Positions 55,001 to 57,972 of a stretch of DNA of 64,000 bases are shown here, piece by piece. The position numbers were made by a program, and so were the translations under genes. Position 1 is the stretch's first letter, and each line of letters opens with the position of its first letter. The DNA is from an uncultured Christensenellaceae bacterium (GTDB taxonomy: Bacteria > Bacillota > Clostridia > Christensenellales > UBA3700): positions 32,286 through 96,285 of the forward strand of contig CAJUMY010000005.1 of the NCBI GenBank assembly GCA_910587685.1, in the 5' to 3' direction. The notes beneath the pieces are model-generated. The model saw only the letters and a program-made list of their open reading frames with translations, ran no database searches and had not been told where the DNA came from.

Positions 55001-55203
55001 CCGATAGCCGCTATTAGCTCGGAAATAGCTTCGGTCGAAGAGATCTCTTCACCGCTCGGATTGGGAGTTGGAATAGGTTTATCCTCATCCTGCGGCGGTT
55101 TTGGCGGTTCATCCTCGGGATCGCACCCGACAAGGATCGTTGCCATCATCGCGATGATCATAAGTATCGCGAAGATCGTCAGTAATGTTTTGTTCTTCCT
55201 CAT
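28093..55203 (-). CDS. Giant modular lipoprotein, 9036 aa
   Basis: One uninterrupted frame of 27.1 kb. The N-terminus is a lipoprotein signal with lipobox ILVGC (Cys27), then an acidic Pro-rich spacer. I count about 24 divergent modules of roughly 300 aa. Each ends in a strand pair of the type LGLPKVKVGGIDLxSIL, followed by a short linker of the type EVALADGE or VSLEGE. The modules are rich in alternating hydrophobic strands (LSLGLxI...). Three Cys-rich inserts of about 35 aa lie between modules (DNA near 41250-41352, 40174-40290 and 39286-39385). A calcium-loop-like DLDENGNGKKDYLED is near 32090. The last 1100 or so residues (28093 to about 31600) are about a dozen Ig-like repeats with the signature RIGNxxGGYQxIxVxVxVxxR. 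No sortase signal. The start has GGAGG seven bases upstream. I recognise no family for the main module. It is presumably a lipid-anchored extracellular protein. Confidence 0.9.
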   Translation of the reverse strand: MRKNKTLLTIFAILMIIAMMATILVGCDPEDEPPKPPQDEDKPIPTPNPSGEEISSTEAISELIAAIGNTSLDTKMAFNLNALIYTSLKNSNKSIYIDTKGNLDLEAGNGGDFSFEIYIKDKATEEKTVLFGMYQKANLSSSDEKGFMYFHSDVMSERYPTTIRLDEGNLRRLYELLYMTGGLDAIMGALGGIDVDSLLSEGILPMVLGILFGNGSYTVENGVKKVTLPIAITDLWGIVGPMIPNLPQTIFGLIDIGVEDTDELADALVDLLNKVLGKFEDGLTLDKIGQFVMPVFEDFNITYSLKKNNAGDYVFNDAGVHITSEQEKFKFAFDIADNVAAPSFDFPPTIDNAELQEFAFTNLNLEAKFYIDNKEERTIKVGDLLSEAISALIGVEGLGEKNLTIGAYPNGLGLVVGLKGRIDLYDNDNTLLHLYIKDMDENYLINILYDGAADNGTGYVDLSGINFPSVKMSGINLSAIINNILYDILGDLIEGDMDDGGIISASPEVRKLFKEVYESNEYAIDGTVSGGVTSGDVSLADEGHKMNYAVLFSVIGGVIDRFKVDNEKGEIELSITGEMLDQLIYEISGSNFGIKNIASEIDIRLGVGSEDESDNLGRKYLKMGLTVKLPDDVTNPEKPKSTSINIELSKINFGFVDTSDIRAEIDRELEENPNKYADIYTFDNIYVNTELKLDLNIVNGGTIDLNKIAGSFLGDILFALNLTDLDSEIILGIEANIGLEDGDKDMGSDFANLMTKKLGKFEIKLTVKVVSKDKNIINTINIYYDGRAMMSDGTEGGLFLNLSGVGLPDVAIPLSVEKLLEGIINGGDSEENPPSEPDGPVEILPPVEDDGNGEESAVDIMSIIVGALSGISISSDGLAIIIADGVINAIAEQFGIFADLPTLKNGSNIWLKLQSTGEGLSFGLDLGIDLPIISDGKEEYTTVGLALTLTTLGAKLTETGKDKKDILASDLDEYPELSISAGLDGILNSLNSVQVELSVSFRGGLAESTAENPHSLSDVINSVLNIVMGMDVVDYNTQAILAKIKQLNAVVIAKEALFGELRVDISAVVGLSALLSGDISVDSILDNVIALIKIYGVNDGKATLLAGLYLERGVIYLNLSGLGISNVSFDIGGLLDVIMPTKQSLVDVNIDTSFNGIMDLINNALKGNGITIGGSGITIGLAQGVLEYIMNLIGINISDGFIPGVNIEIGMDLLPEGQLLSLGMHLGILDADNSETAFVELALNKLKVGLPNVSIDDFKPSEEFLGKDMGRLESYQDLADPNDDKNVELGMDIMLFVEQLKDVSLGNILGSIIPELSGVTVGNDGNISGAINLGLKANLPVSRLVNWLKEQDINNLDTNELIGILIESAEIMLSLDLYVMRDGEYEKMSALLNVALSGGALYLDLPLLGINKVKVEGVDELVSTIMNGGASAALASGENGPLSGLSDILLSYAKEDGSLDMGAIAVDAAIAQLGTSDINTVIKNIKAREGVNVEDEIIATIGKGNVTLAIGSGVLAIVLDALGIELPDTLGSITDLVQDIVIELASNSDDPLKEGTFRLFTDIKMNGEAVMKAGVQLSGLKIGVNGGSIFAKDFGKDYNVINLSKDYDGRNIVSFGIGLDITLGADNELSLTDTLRSLSNVVTLPDIVRTLFDELSMYIDFHEDELSGGVRLEIAAAVDINNILDMSSGIGIKNPIVFDFLEADINLYALNGDGSVDKKLVGIAYRYDADTETDTAYLETETILGANYYVDNVGLVEMINGMIGGGAAAFADGIVDMDGALGNVIEAIGSALKSITIALEQGKIDVVSSVFDRFKLETLLASFGLNIILPDIPSFEIGAAITFDTINGASVKLSLTAGGYNEDTNSFEGGVKVGIGVNGLRIGATALESKNIADYKNWTELEVSIALAGDIGIKIGRTHADGAYSGNIFDIAGILNSLLGANVTDDFITLADDLGLELSAEIFLKLDLNNFLEGDNKIKLLLDLKLYADITPDIEGDRQLLLGARYDSAREGSDVLFAEIPLLGLVGNTISDANGNKSVGNKIKYAGLGLDKTLTDMLRKVINGEENGEVTLADGEAASGRKLSIVAEIPLFAIISVLDVYGYGSFIKDISEENIKLDINVKENSINIDVNIDARTGIHIGLRDFEVNGDAPAIDESEYVEVKEIKNIGASFKLGLNIKSSDKDFDITETVNSIGALIGGIKDAEGNVTDINKMIGSILENFMIGVGVNGESNDVSARIAIDAGIGVDLSGLDFGNISNIDIKSMLKSIEFKLVMETKLNTDEWSELIAIGYKDASLFIKIESLDINMRIDDALNLEDLIGIGGSAGNGEVALEGNGGATGNTVDIADYLGLINTIEISNMKIFVSVLSGSISDIIETLLGASLGLPAGEIWAVLRHPNYVGAENEAYEVIVPESNTLGLILGAQLIYDSDYNFRLELGDLNLAIDKEVIGDISDVNNTFYGVRNWDETELSIKFNMDLNVAIGQDNANINTGYIGNILNLSGILGMIDGSLGNLPLEIKENLDLRLYAEIEMYIDLNGFATNLDNDIEVALGVNLFADISGGNDKQLLIGIKYNSLAGDIVAVDLGLMGLASDTTKIMARDVDIAGILTSELRKALKIGVEETVALEDETVSLDGLKTNVVTLVAGIPLSVVVNLLGSDLANIFKNVTDQNIELELNSSLVDSFMSIDARVDKYTYLHIGMTDIDLHFDNSAIKDKNNYVAQLQAAGYKYLSEIETVGVDIELGLKLTTGENAWNLDDIISGIGSLIKPGEGSIDIGSIIKNLAVTLTPGAKESIAIRLDVKANLGLSVEDDFLGGIIDGSVKMDANVIKSIISSLGARIDVYTKTNSMEEEMLLATIAYEDKGLYVSVPEIGLNAKVIDLLDLEKLIGLGGSGEEVFAADGDTVTPPEGEAGNIDFGTILGAFSGISIGNLETTITAVGSLLTSIMEVFGIENLVLPQVDVMAVLRHPNYPNNTEAYEILKPENNAFGLIFGINMVGALDGYGVRLEVGDLGIKLNRKLLTEEEKASFKSWDETVLNIKFSGDVAINIGKSEADGAYAGNIISVSKLIEKLIGNGTTIESGLITLKDNVNVKLGIDLNMRIDFNKFVSNENNDILIELSARIRANIGGDTSDNSTLVHAYYNSNYFGEDVLALDAPILNLMSDNGDKMIIKNQLNLGSLLTSKFRGLLNGENGSETVNLEGENDSEAGEDAVTEIIKLTASMPLTVIVKLLESIGYADILENISDQKVEVVFNIDSKGLTISAGVDSETSIAISLHDIELSAREDVDQELLDLRELVFNTDTYPTFDSDYIYASVGLSLGIGLNTSDEEFNVASSLGNILKNLALTIIPEGQARDIKFQLNIAGGVGLSLNEGENGSISIGIGKVDLKVEVRFAYGSGAFETLAEIYYEEGAIYVNVPLLSVNKESAKIKIDGLLNIEDELNKVINPPKQEEPVALADGESGGFNVGSILALVNGVEISTLNTVLRLEENFLALIVELLGADDLTGLPKTDISLTVNHPNMIGNVAGNHSYSIIEIAENENAFGLILQAKIKGNAGAGYGAKIELGGLKLSLAEGDIVKPIEDKDSYHNYDETVLGVDISGIADLSLGGNDSEGNNTFNTIINGVLGSLLEGNKGLDISIPKLLHGIYQFNLKANVNITNLASIEAYLEVYEVTKNADNTYSKVEGKNNIITVYINGSNGELYADLSSLINIAPIKASGLDFDALFGGTTALNDVVSLAEGDGTTDGETPSEEGGIDIAELLGKLEGSLSVILNADSATITITGQLIKSILSLIDSTDDTMTKVMDIVNNVISDDASISAGIHYRNDSIGGMIEIALDGNKETKIGLGLIKADIDTVNPIKIVFDKSIYNDIMNAENVHFEVALELGWKLNEGARLDLTKIISDLINGNAQDKDDPNFVPYTVPSAIDVAEQNEARYRAKIAGDIDIRGIFANGFDFNNVDTNLIIAELLKTHVIIEVRDITLTDSGTENGSLVFLLGIDGKKNNIYLSVPKANINVLIDTIDVAELVEAILGTVGGPAVSLEGEEGGDTTEGGNNVDIVGLIFELIKSITIGKDDSIDSKGDLVVSIIDNVLVKVLEQFNVDLGIELPNVSAELGIDLEGGLNSIDVLAKFNIGNIKDNELSLSVGGLKLNFNDRIHFDEDMFARLSKDKTVNFKLESEVTFSSLAGGERNLNVPLGGLLNGVLPENMKLDDLFGLNILSGLDGKYNIILEANISLAFLSRIGEFIASGDTNFLLKEMISDVVGNLEIHLGIYDKDNKTVLNVFMKESDIYVDLSYFGLPKVKVGGINLAEILSGAIGRATGSEVALADDPSNIANETPIGKANDIVKASIHADKIVIAVSSEFIGILLGAMGVDIVIDEITFNIEGSIGDVELGDSGLGAKIEASILNPKQAGTEQTVHTTMSLSLYGFALKVGKNNITSALKASEYLNVNELNRISISTDIALGVGMTKGEAGLSGLVNGVLKIMGNESLPTDLINEAFKFIAAEDIDKEYNLHIDVNAGIEGFDLDFTRTQYFNPGKISLTSLEVYFGLTVKTGTTSPEEIATIFYSSELDGGTVAISLPIIDDALKIKYSNFDLVSILNDVLDNAIPDKFVCGCSDELCIANGTCYRVDGSDGLACSEGCGCTCVPKADENTVSLEGGGTTDPTTPPEGEAGGFNIGAILVLLKNVTLGQYGSLAINLAEISVNKLLEDLNVGKDIFSEADDIKISDANLTIGLTEKIISLGAKFSQGGSTTETSLSFAIKNYNITGDVKSLVGKVSNISQFIDISEMRTINFGGEISLDYQMLGGEYSLNELIISILGKFLGDLPINDEFDPINIAIANGGQDLVGNIKIALNANIGIQPLDVLISKLLSGDTALALDDILDLSRLQARLSIILNGETLIDAILDGENDELLVNIPWLLDKNKKATKLSLTGFNISDILGAAFGTNTANEVALEGEGNTEPTAPQCGCTNAVCVESKSCFHYEGGKMVRNEGCEGCDGKCVDIVSFILMNIGGIELRNSGVSIGTSSAIIGNVLAIFDIKLGSMAQFFEKSGPAVSINWGDGLSLGISVGENSKGDVAKLTIKINNVSPTKNNFGVNKNDYTDVNNIEYVYAKASLGIDFSFGGDGLEATTPMGEIFAPIVNGILGGDYLSNIKNLGINLPTNIDDVVAGQLRIDLEANVNIASLKLSEVMVKVYLIREGSGREELVLRAYLEGISETLYVDAPIFNAYGVKVMGIALPESGIGDLIGGITGSAEVSLDGAVTALACGCTNAACIANGSCFDTNNKRIADCGGCDGSCNTLTTIINIVLDALGSIHLSDENGIVIKTKENAVRDIVTALFGVDFTDAQYLPKWVIELGINLTKADAITGARTPELNLGLNLGYAKKNALGYGDIVNVASLGLGLNDFGFSLSKVNIPFVDINDSSKYANKNDYASITSITDIHVDTTIGIDIDTDAYELALKPLLSKLMNELVGEGVMKDSVAKILIGETHTNFKLNIKGNVNIKDLVKSELLLTLTEGEKTILEAFVDAADGSVYIDDIPLLNIRKVKLSGIDFDSIFGSISGTGTEVNESVSLGLIDINIDENAQKLLSQINDIVAALKGITISNDKGMGIEIGGAVIDAVFGFIPPESLGSFSAELLGEVKKLINTISVNLNIKEGVGFEARLGLVLNSITAGNDVTETKIVEVPKKDEAGNDVLDEEGNVVTEKKEVTSVYTEAVADENKTLGVSVGLNLGRVTLRREAIAFDKSEYKAAFDISSINSGLAQGLYAEAHLELDLKSKEVSTNLTPILLAVFDLLKDTFDKNGIKVGDLTKDDALSLNMLNLNNVIKVDVYANVDLSDTVGFEGILKGIDAFIALTDASNNNRNILSVRLKNGEAYITTDLIYYNDIDGNKIYPQLKLNVLDLLSSSGMSASLSGNTVTIEGDGTLAEGGMDTSLPAIFSLVMGVIKDISINGGIEDTTGIRLSLVENVFEKVLSWAGVQNDTILDLLPEIKEISLTIDTPSEITAPGTTNTFGKSILSLNFKIDDEGNPLDDYGPGTDIDVALKFTNLYAEVLESKGGKIVPREIAVAGAIDAAIANGAFIDVLNMGGIYGELSLDVNIDATENISLNLANTFREFDGTKGTSINIGSIIGASVLTIDAATNEMLTRIFTMIGEIVTKMGADLEGDNGAIIDLALKHLKGNFGIDIRFRISDLSNIKINNIDARITIVDKDNANSTVLDILLNSGDLYLDFSGFGYFGEMSKIHVDLVEFLGQFNIDITGATSGKTSEVALEGTATNVARDITIADLVRFLTGKVHPNMDSRSMPGITISNGEEGNNFIAININTMNIQKLIQEIFHIDITIDNDNSVAGIVIDMDNLGASLNIRLSRGLAIGVGIGGLGIEIMEKQETMDSADPASLATVDEKFIPGEGFSDISELKLRLDTTLTVSLTTEELDTIGLGSLINVVETGFDINIGKMAREIKVGIEAVLDFNDFYLKDNSAYGSKAKISITVTGYEAISIYTDFKAIYIDGSGFGLPRIKYDVDIIELLKGLIYPAVGDGFERPTLPENNTSGGGNVALEDRAGDILNVALSDTIALTYRDIVTIATSVVKKIQIGLLGSEIALRGDKLGDVFEIFLNRGIIPSATIDQISKFVDISKESINSLNLFDTFRLYASNKSDNADIKYNEVSVSDAELGIEITRNGGKTRIFLGIEKGDLDLVLNKDAAPVDVPADLDAFRTYDNLVIDLEAKIDIDMLARPMSNNGKIEMSLVELLGILFNNVSDGTVLSSTGTSDTKIEATLRVQFKLAELFDKNYSAETSTFAAEIKIQDKSNPNKVLDLLTVTYINNNSALYISVPMLGIAGIKLEGLVDVMGLLNGLVTDSDDMVTEDGNTVRLADGSARATSIIAALISLTIDEDGFKFALNSGVINGILSSQFVKDALNDAIANANLTGIVKDIVDKLLAGNLGDIIPPMDEVSVAFARKTADHEASVDVKVNVLDRNYKTGNTGKLTLAIKATVPKLEFDDEFENPIVRPANADQFMDFANMSQFEFSLGASLTLGMTHTPEDGALADIMGLLSGLMGSKNKSSVNILSGAEGEYRYNLSLSGKLDFSSKDAFRAYSQLALEISLQTRRTNGQWNNPMLMAGIYYYGVENAVYINLEKIGIGRIKLVGIDLAGILGSLLGDTMPGLGNDSIVTFRNASQASEKVSLDDNNANNGVTAYASGSPKLVIDFARVGSEMTIGISLNNDLITAILEFVGGLTDISAIEGKIPTFTNGINLKMVFDADPDNATTAGATGLKELSIDVDLSDSKHTADNAAKNKLTISINKLALLPFSTDTIYIPNSSERNKYSGFYLNLGIDQNGKIAVDMASVGSLIANVLDSLVNANDGSMLGASVINNVLFRGSNNTIATQQDHYMQLYIGKEISTDNRLQIGVYGDGGDVEAKVFLNQKTNALNIKLTKIVGLFLGGGIDINLNFKNDFGLDISDFGALFGGSSGSGSSSSTPDTGNNDSVENNDNRPDLGDDGGNNSSTTQVVESIEVNIGNRRQDYASSDWADELGSGEDVMLRTQIRVNLNTDFVEGIVTMLHQAILGFTGASKYSDPSTITYYLKEYVVKMAGTSLFNAVGATLCKVVSGIMPLPTDIFSAYVEILLDTNKPGAIRAIRLRLEGDTGRWDMILKVFDLGFYGVAGDITPEFSNEEQKRDRTINPYDLDENGNGKKDYLEDLPRTAKATLTSGNKTVNNVTIDMAWSDDGFKIDPTKASDTRQSDPIIGNYIPIYGYGLNAKYDGGIKAILTNSQVRRPRVTNGKYDIIVDGVAFSEDIDPSLIDPTNGYVLGTVVQIRMEDGNGNDVGYMLFDKRDGDTVVWDTSALKSTYFGQQADITLTYGNGACKDVMLTIPVRVVKKTLNGIVFNSVTDVNDPNYVYSKPFVYNAYNFKGLPDKVFARYSGSNEPQLVDIRWENAESVVATRYNRTYYLSAYVGNNDIGFQRVDDILVQFEYKNLKSLTVVEEDKAAYPLIFDPYYNINYNTEEEKAKHNVKNIDNYPSRMLATFDDGTSEILDVEWNLSGIDGTYHADKQYAVARIGSDANSYQTFKVAVQMTRRVLGLDEINFIDNENGKHPNYDYVNGRFVYDLFKDSVIGSPNESGYYEKYLNKAYVNIDGKDIEFSIGWDASGVTVDAVGGTYTAYIEIGDNIGGIQRIAVPVYIVNRVISEITWDNTAAGNEGVIGYPVKINPYTETVNKDSLPKVVNLTFENGDKIEGYSNIRWDATMLAISYEGNTTYMVALVEMSNGVEQMVNVPVNVDRKVIRQVHIGPFEFDPFDMSVDYMSDKAYVGEDGVLVEFDDGTYSTFGKDGDGGRVIVDTSSLSGITYKGGLYNIEMRIGNSMGGMQTVLVDVKFTDRTIVSLANLDNIVVNDIYEEAPRNMAFYPKSTTARFANGREEEVTLVWNIDGLTDNFKGYRGGVYNVDAMVGNGRIGYQKISVPVTVKDRSINDDNAMLSYNNVTIDPYKNFESQLYNTIEITYKDGLVKTFGVEWIENYGDIILSYNAPENQKITARVGNSRAGYQDIDITVNVINREITKLSKIGSEEDILTAGITIDPYGDGNEFSSNTLVATYSDGTTANVEGVWNLGNLFIGYQGSNDQSVTFTYGSGILEQKFNVGVTVIDRTIANAYVNIDDAVPLTAINNDKYTVASYPNGLYVEYVNHEVGSPRVYLNVRWTLENEKVIASINSASCSDVQRLVFEYNSIDGVEAHFEDGEITVNPYALDLPLKADIAFTLDGGQHVNRTLSLDWSEFTFRYDGSVSSKNAGAVTARSGANSGYSYYTLSVPYGNMLGSFAERVKIDVKVIKLDTLKLADDNKHFVVNPYTGRGIPTQVTAYIADPEGGAPIEMRLDCVIDETSVTMQDSDAKPYDGGMANAKLNVGNRVAGWMSMDITMLLDNNRIPTESIDEDGNTIPVNYELTLVKGEKLVNKYEIFMVTEDDNAARMVIAPVAWSFIDMSADAESYTGYIIVGNMLGGYQRILVTVNVVEASAE

Positions 55204-55238
55204 AAAATATCCTCCAAAGATAATTTTATTGCTCTTTT

Positions 55239-55267
55239 ATTATATATAGGTAGAACGCCGCAGTCAA
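55239..55267 (-). promoter_or_regulatory. Strong sigma-A promoter for the 9036-aa lipoprotein gene
   Basis: TTGACT (55267-55262), 17 bases, TATAAT (55244-55239) on the minus strand, one of the best matches in the window. The leader is about 30 bases. The rest of the gap up to 55489 is AT-rich; it holds a perfect 14-bp palindrome, TGAATTATAATTCA, at 55328-55341 and nothing else recognised. Confidence 0.8.
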
Positions 55268-55489
55268 TATAAGATTTCTTAAGGGAAAAATTAAGAATTA
55301 ATAAAGGTAAATATTTTATAATAACTGTGAATTATAATTCAGTTTAATTTTATACTAAAAAGCTGTTTTTTTCGACCTTTTTTAGGTTTTTCGATTATCT
55401 TCAAAGAGCTAATAGGAAAGATTAAGTTTTCATAAAGATTTTGAGCATTATAAGCAACTCTTATGTGGCATATAAAATATTTTTATATC

Positions 55490-55511
55490 AAAAAACCGCC
55501 TCCGGGGCGGC
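55490..55511 (-). terminator. Terminator of the sulfatase gene
   Basis: CCGCC (55496-55500) pairs with GGCGG (55506-55510) around TCCGG, followed by six T on the minus strand. It lies about 38 bases after the stop at 55549. Confidence 0.8.
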
Positions 55512-55548
55512 TTTGTTATTGATTTTGTTGTTTTTGCTTAGAGATATG

Positions 55549-56871
55549 TCATATCTTTCTCTTTATGAATTTCCGCGGAAGTATCTTTACGTCGATACCT
55601 TCCACCTCTTTTATATGCTTTTTCAGCCTCTCTCTGAGCTCCTTTCTGACTTCTTGATAGTCCTTATCCTTAATGAGATTGTTCCTTTGCGCGCCGTCTA
55701 CCCTATTATCATATAGATAGTCTTCAACGTAAGTTTTCGCTCCTTTTGCAAAATAGCTGAAGAATCTTGACCGCGCGGAATACGTATACTCGGCGGTTCT
55801 TATCGCGCGTCCCGTTTGGCTCTCGCTTATCTCGACGTACGCCTCTTTCCTAGAGCCTTTCCCATCCATTATCTCGGCGATGTCGTTTCCTCTCATATAA
55901 TCGGGCTTTTCGACCCCCGCTATAGCGAGTATGCTCGTCGGGATATCTATGAGGCTGACGATATCTTTATACGCCTTACCCCCTCTATATGCGCCGCCGA
56001 AAACGACTAAAGGTACATGGATGCTCGCGTCGTGGCACGAACGTTTGTACTCAATATTTCGCGTTCTGAAATGGCATCCGTGATCGGCGGTATAGAATAT
56101 TACGGTATTATCGAAGATACCTTTTTCTTTCAACGCGTCGACGAGTCTCATTAGGTTCTTATCGAGTCTGTTGATGCACGCAAGATAGTCTCCGTACTTT
56201 CTCGCCGCGTTGCCCTTCTTCGGGAACGTCAGATCCTCGGGTATCGCTACACCGTCGAATTTACCCTTATCCTCGGGAGCGCACTCAAAATTATCAGTGC
56301 TATTCTGATGATGCGGCTCTATATGAGATAAGAACATAAAGAACGGCTTCTCATCCGACGACTTTTCCTTTATATAATCTATCGCAAAATCCGTTATCTT
56401 GTCGGCCCTTACTCCGTCGAACTCTATTTTGTTCATATCCGTATCGAATACGTAACCGCCGTAGCCGTCGCTCGTAAACTCGAGAACGTCCGACGCCATC
56501 CAATAGTCGTAGCCGCCGCGAAGTTCTTTGGGAACAGCGCTCTTTTCATAATGCGGAGCCGTAGGTCCCATACCCGACGCCAAATGCCATTTGCCTATAT
56601 ACGCGGTATCGTATCCGCTCTCTTTCAGGTATTCGGCAAGAGTTTTATAATCTCTGTTCAACGGTATCGCATTGATATAAGAACCGTTCTCCGTCGCGTA
56701 CACTCCCGTTTGCAAACACGCCCTCGCGGGTCCGCATACCGGTTGACAGGTAAACGTATTCTCAAAGACGGCGCCGTCCTCGGCGCACTTAGTAAGATTG
56801 GGCATTATCTCTGGCGTAAACGTATCGTAACGCTGTTGATCCGCAAAGAAAAATATAATGTTTTCCCTCAT
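55549..56871 (-). CDS. Type I sulfatase (formylglycine-dependent family)
   Basis: The 440-aa protein has the sulfatase signature C46-G-P-A-R50, which is matured to formylglycine at C46. It also has the metal-site sequence ADQQR (D11, Q12), IGKWHLA (K94, H96), HIEPHHQN and a C-terminal-side YTADHG. These match arylsulfatase A/choline-sulfatase-like enzymes that hydrolyse sulfate esters. There is no signal peptide, so it should act in the cytoplasm on an imported sulfated substrate. In anaerobes the Cys-type site is matured by a radical SAM enzyme (anSME); none is encoded in this window. The start follows GGTGG closely. It stands alone between two terminators. Some proteins of this superfamily are phosphodiesterases or phosphonate hydrolases, so the substrate class is not certain. 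Confidence 0.9.
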   Translation of the reverse strand: MRENIIFFFADQQRYDTFTPEIMPNLTKCAEDGAVFENTFTCQPVCGPARACLQTGVYATENGSYINAIPLNRDYKTLAEYLKESGYDTAYIGKWHLASGMGPTAPHYEKSAVPKELRGGYDYWMASDVLEFTSDGYGGYVFDTDMNKIEFDGVRADKITDFAIDYIKEKSSDEKPFFMFLSHIEPHHQNSTDNFECAPEDKGKFDGVAIPEDLTFPKKGNAARKYGDYLACINRLDKNLMRLVDALKEKGIFDNTVIFYTADHGCHFRTRNIEYKRSCHDASIHVPLVVFGGAYRGGKAYKDIVSLIDIPTSILAIAGVEKPDYMRGNDIAEIMDGKGSRKEAYVEISESQTGRAIRTAEYTYSARSRFFSYFAKGAKTYVEDYLYDNRVDGAQRNNLIKDKDYQEVRKELRERLKKHIKEVEGIDVKILPRKFIKRKI

Positions 56872-56894
56872 ATTTCCACCGTCCTTTCCTATAT

Positions 56895-56918
56895 TTGATC
56901 GTTATATCGGGCGATCAA
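56895..56918. promoter_or_regulatory. Candidate operator upstream of the sulfatase gene
   Basis: TTGATCG (56895-56901) and CGATCAA (56912-56918) form a 7-10-7 inverted repeat 24 bases upstream of the start codon. A second imperfect palindrome with arms CGTTAC/GTAACG lies at 56968-56996. No clear sigma-A promoter was seen in the gap, so the promoter may be regulated or weak. Confidence 0.4.
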
Positions 56919-57008
56919 GCGTTCGCCGATCGCTTTCTCGCTCCCCGTTATCGAATATTGTCTTTTGCGTTACATAATGCAGTCCATAACGTAACGGCAT
57001 TGCTATTT

Positions 57009-57042
57009 CAAAAAAGACTGCGAATAAATACTCCGCAGTCTT
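57009..57042 (-). terminator. Terminator of the 275-aa lipoprotein gene
   Basis: AAGACTGCG (57014-57022) pairs with CGCAGTCTT (57034-57042), followed by a run of T on the minus strand. It lies 12 bases after the stop at 57055. Confidence 0.85.
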
Positions 57043-57054
57043 ACGTAAAACGTC

Positions 57055-57882
57055 TTATTCAATGCTCTTCAACGTATAAAAATCTGAGATCAACACCTTT
57101 ATTTTCACGTTGACGTATACCTTTATGATGTCGTTGTCTTTGAAGTTTCCGTTTTCGTCTTTCTCATCATCGTACGTCGCGGGAAGCTCTATTTCCGCGA
57201 TAAGATATTTTGCCGGCGGATTCACGCTGCCGCCGCTGAGCGCAACTTCCGGAGTAACGGTAATAAAGTCGCCAGATATCTGATACGTTCCGATACGTTT
57301 AGTGAACGACTTATCTCCGAATTCATCCGTCTCTTCCATATATATGACGTTTCTTTCGAATTTCACTTCCGACGAATTGTTTATGAGCTGTCCCGAAAAA
57401 TTGTATATGCCGTCAAGTTTCGTAAGGTTACTTCCCGTTCTCGCCGCGCATACCGAACCGATCTTGAACATATAGCCGTTATATCTGAATACTTCCGTAT
57501 CGGCCTGTATGAGTCCCAAAATAGTATCGATGTCCGACGTCGAATATCCCAACGCTTTCAGCTCGGTCTTATAAGCCTTCTTGAACGACGAGAGCGAAGA
57601 CGAATTTGATTTGGTATAGAACATTCCGAGTTTTTTAACGTCGGTATAGTTGCCTCCGAGTTCGTGAAAACCGCCGTCCTTATTCGGATATTTCTCAACG
57701 AAAGTGTAATCGTCCTTTATCGTAAGAGTACTTCCGCTCGCAACGAATCTCCCTTCCGCCGTACTGTATACCGTATGACTGTATTCCTTATTCAGTTTTA
57801 TTCCGTTCCCCGTACAGCCAACGAACACGGTAAGAAGAAGCGTTAGAACGGCGACTGCGCATATTATTCTTTGAAATTTCAT
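57055..57882 (-). CDS. Predicted lipoprotein, function unknown
   Basis: The 275-aa protein begins MKFQRIICAV with a hydrophobic run and lipobox VFVGC (Cys23), so it should be lipid-anchored outside the membrane. The mature part is a beta-rich soluble sequence. It contains two or three stretches of the type S-T-L-T-I-K-D-D-Y-T-F and a later G-T-Y-Q-I-S-G-D-F-I-T-V. Such strand patterns recur in small clostridial lipoproteins of unknown role. One internal Cys is present (VCAARTG). The start follows GAGAGG by six bases. It is transcribed from its own promoter and ends at a strong terminator, so it is not in an operon with the sulfatase. Confidence 0.85.
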   Translation of the reverse strand: MKFQRIICAVAVLTLLLTVFVGCTGNGIKLNKEYSHTVYSTAEGRFVASGSTLTIKDDYTFVEKYPNKDGGFHELGGNYTDVKKLGMFYTKSNSSSLSSFKKAYKTELKALGYSTSDIDTILGLIQADTEVFRYNGYMFKIGSVCAARTGSNLTKLDGIYNFSGQLINNSSEVKFERNVIYMEETDEFGDKSFTKRIGTYQISGDFITVTPEVALSGGSVNPPAKYLIAEIELPATYDDEKDENGNFKDNDIIKVYVNVKIKVLISDFYTLKSIE

Positions 57883-57942
57883 ATTTTACCTCTCGAATCA
57901 TCCCTGCTTTCATATCAAGCAAAGTAATTCTTTTCGCTTTTC

Positions 57943-57972
57943 AGTCTACTATACGCGAGCGGTTTTTGTCAA
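57943..57972 (-). promoter_or_regulatory. Probable promoter for the 275-aa lipoprotein gene
   Basis: TTGACA (57972-57967), 18 bases, TAGACT (57948-57943) on the minus strand. The -35 is perfect; the -10 is a moderate match. Confidence 0.55.

Noticed and set aside
8162..55203. CRISPR or DNA-level tandem repeats in the giant genes
   Set aside because: The repeats are at protein level and diverged in DNA; no regular identical repeat-spacer pattern was seen.
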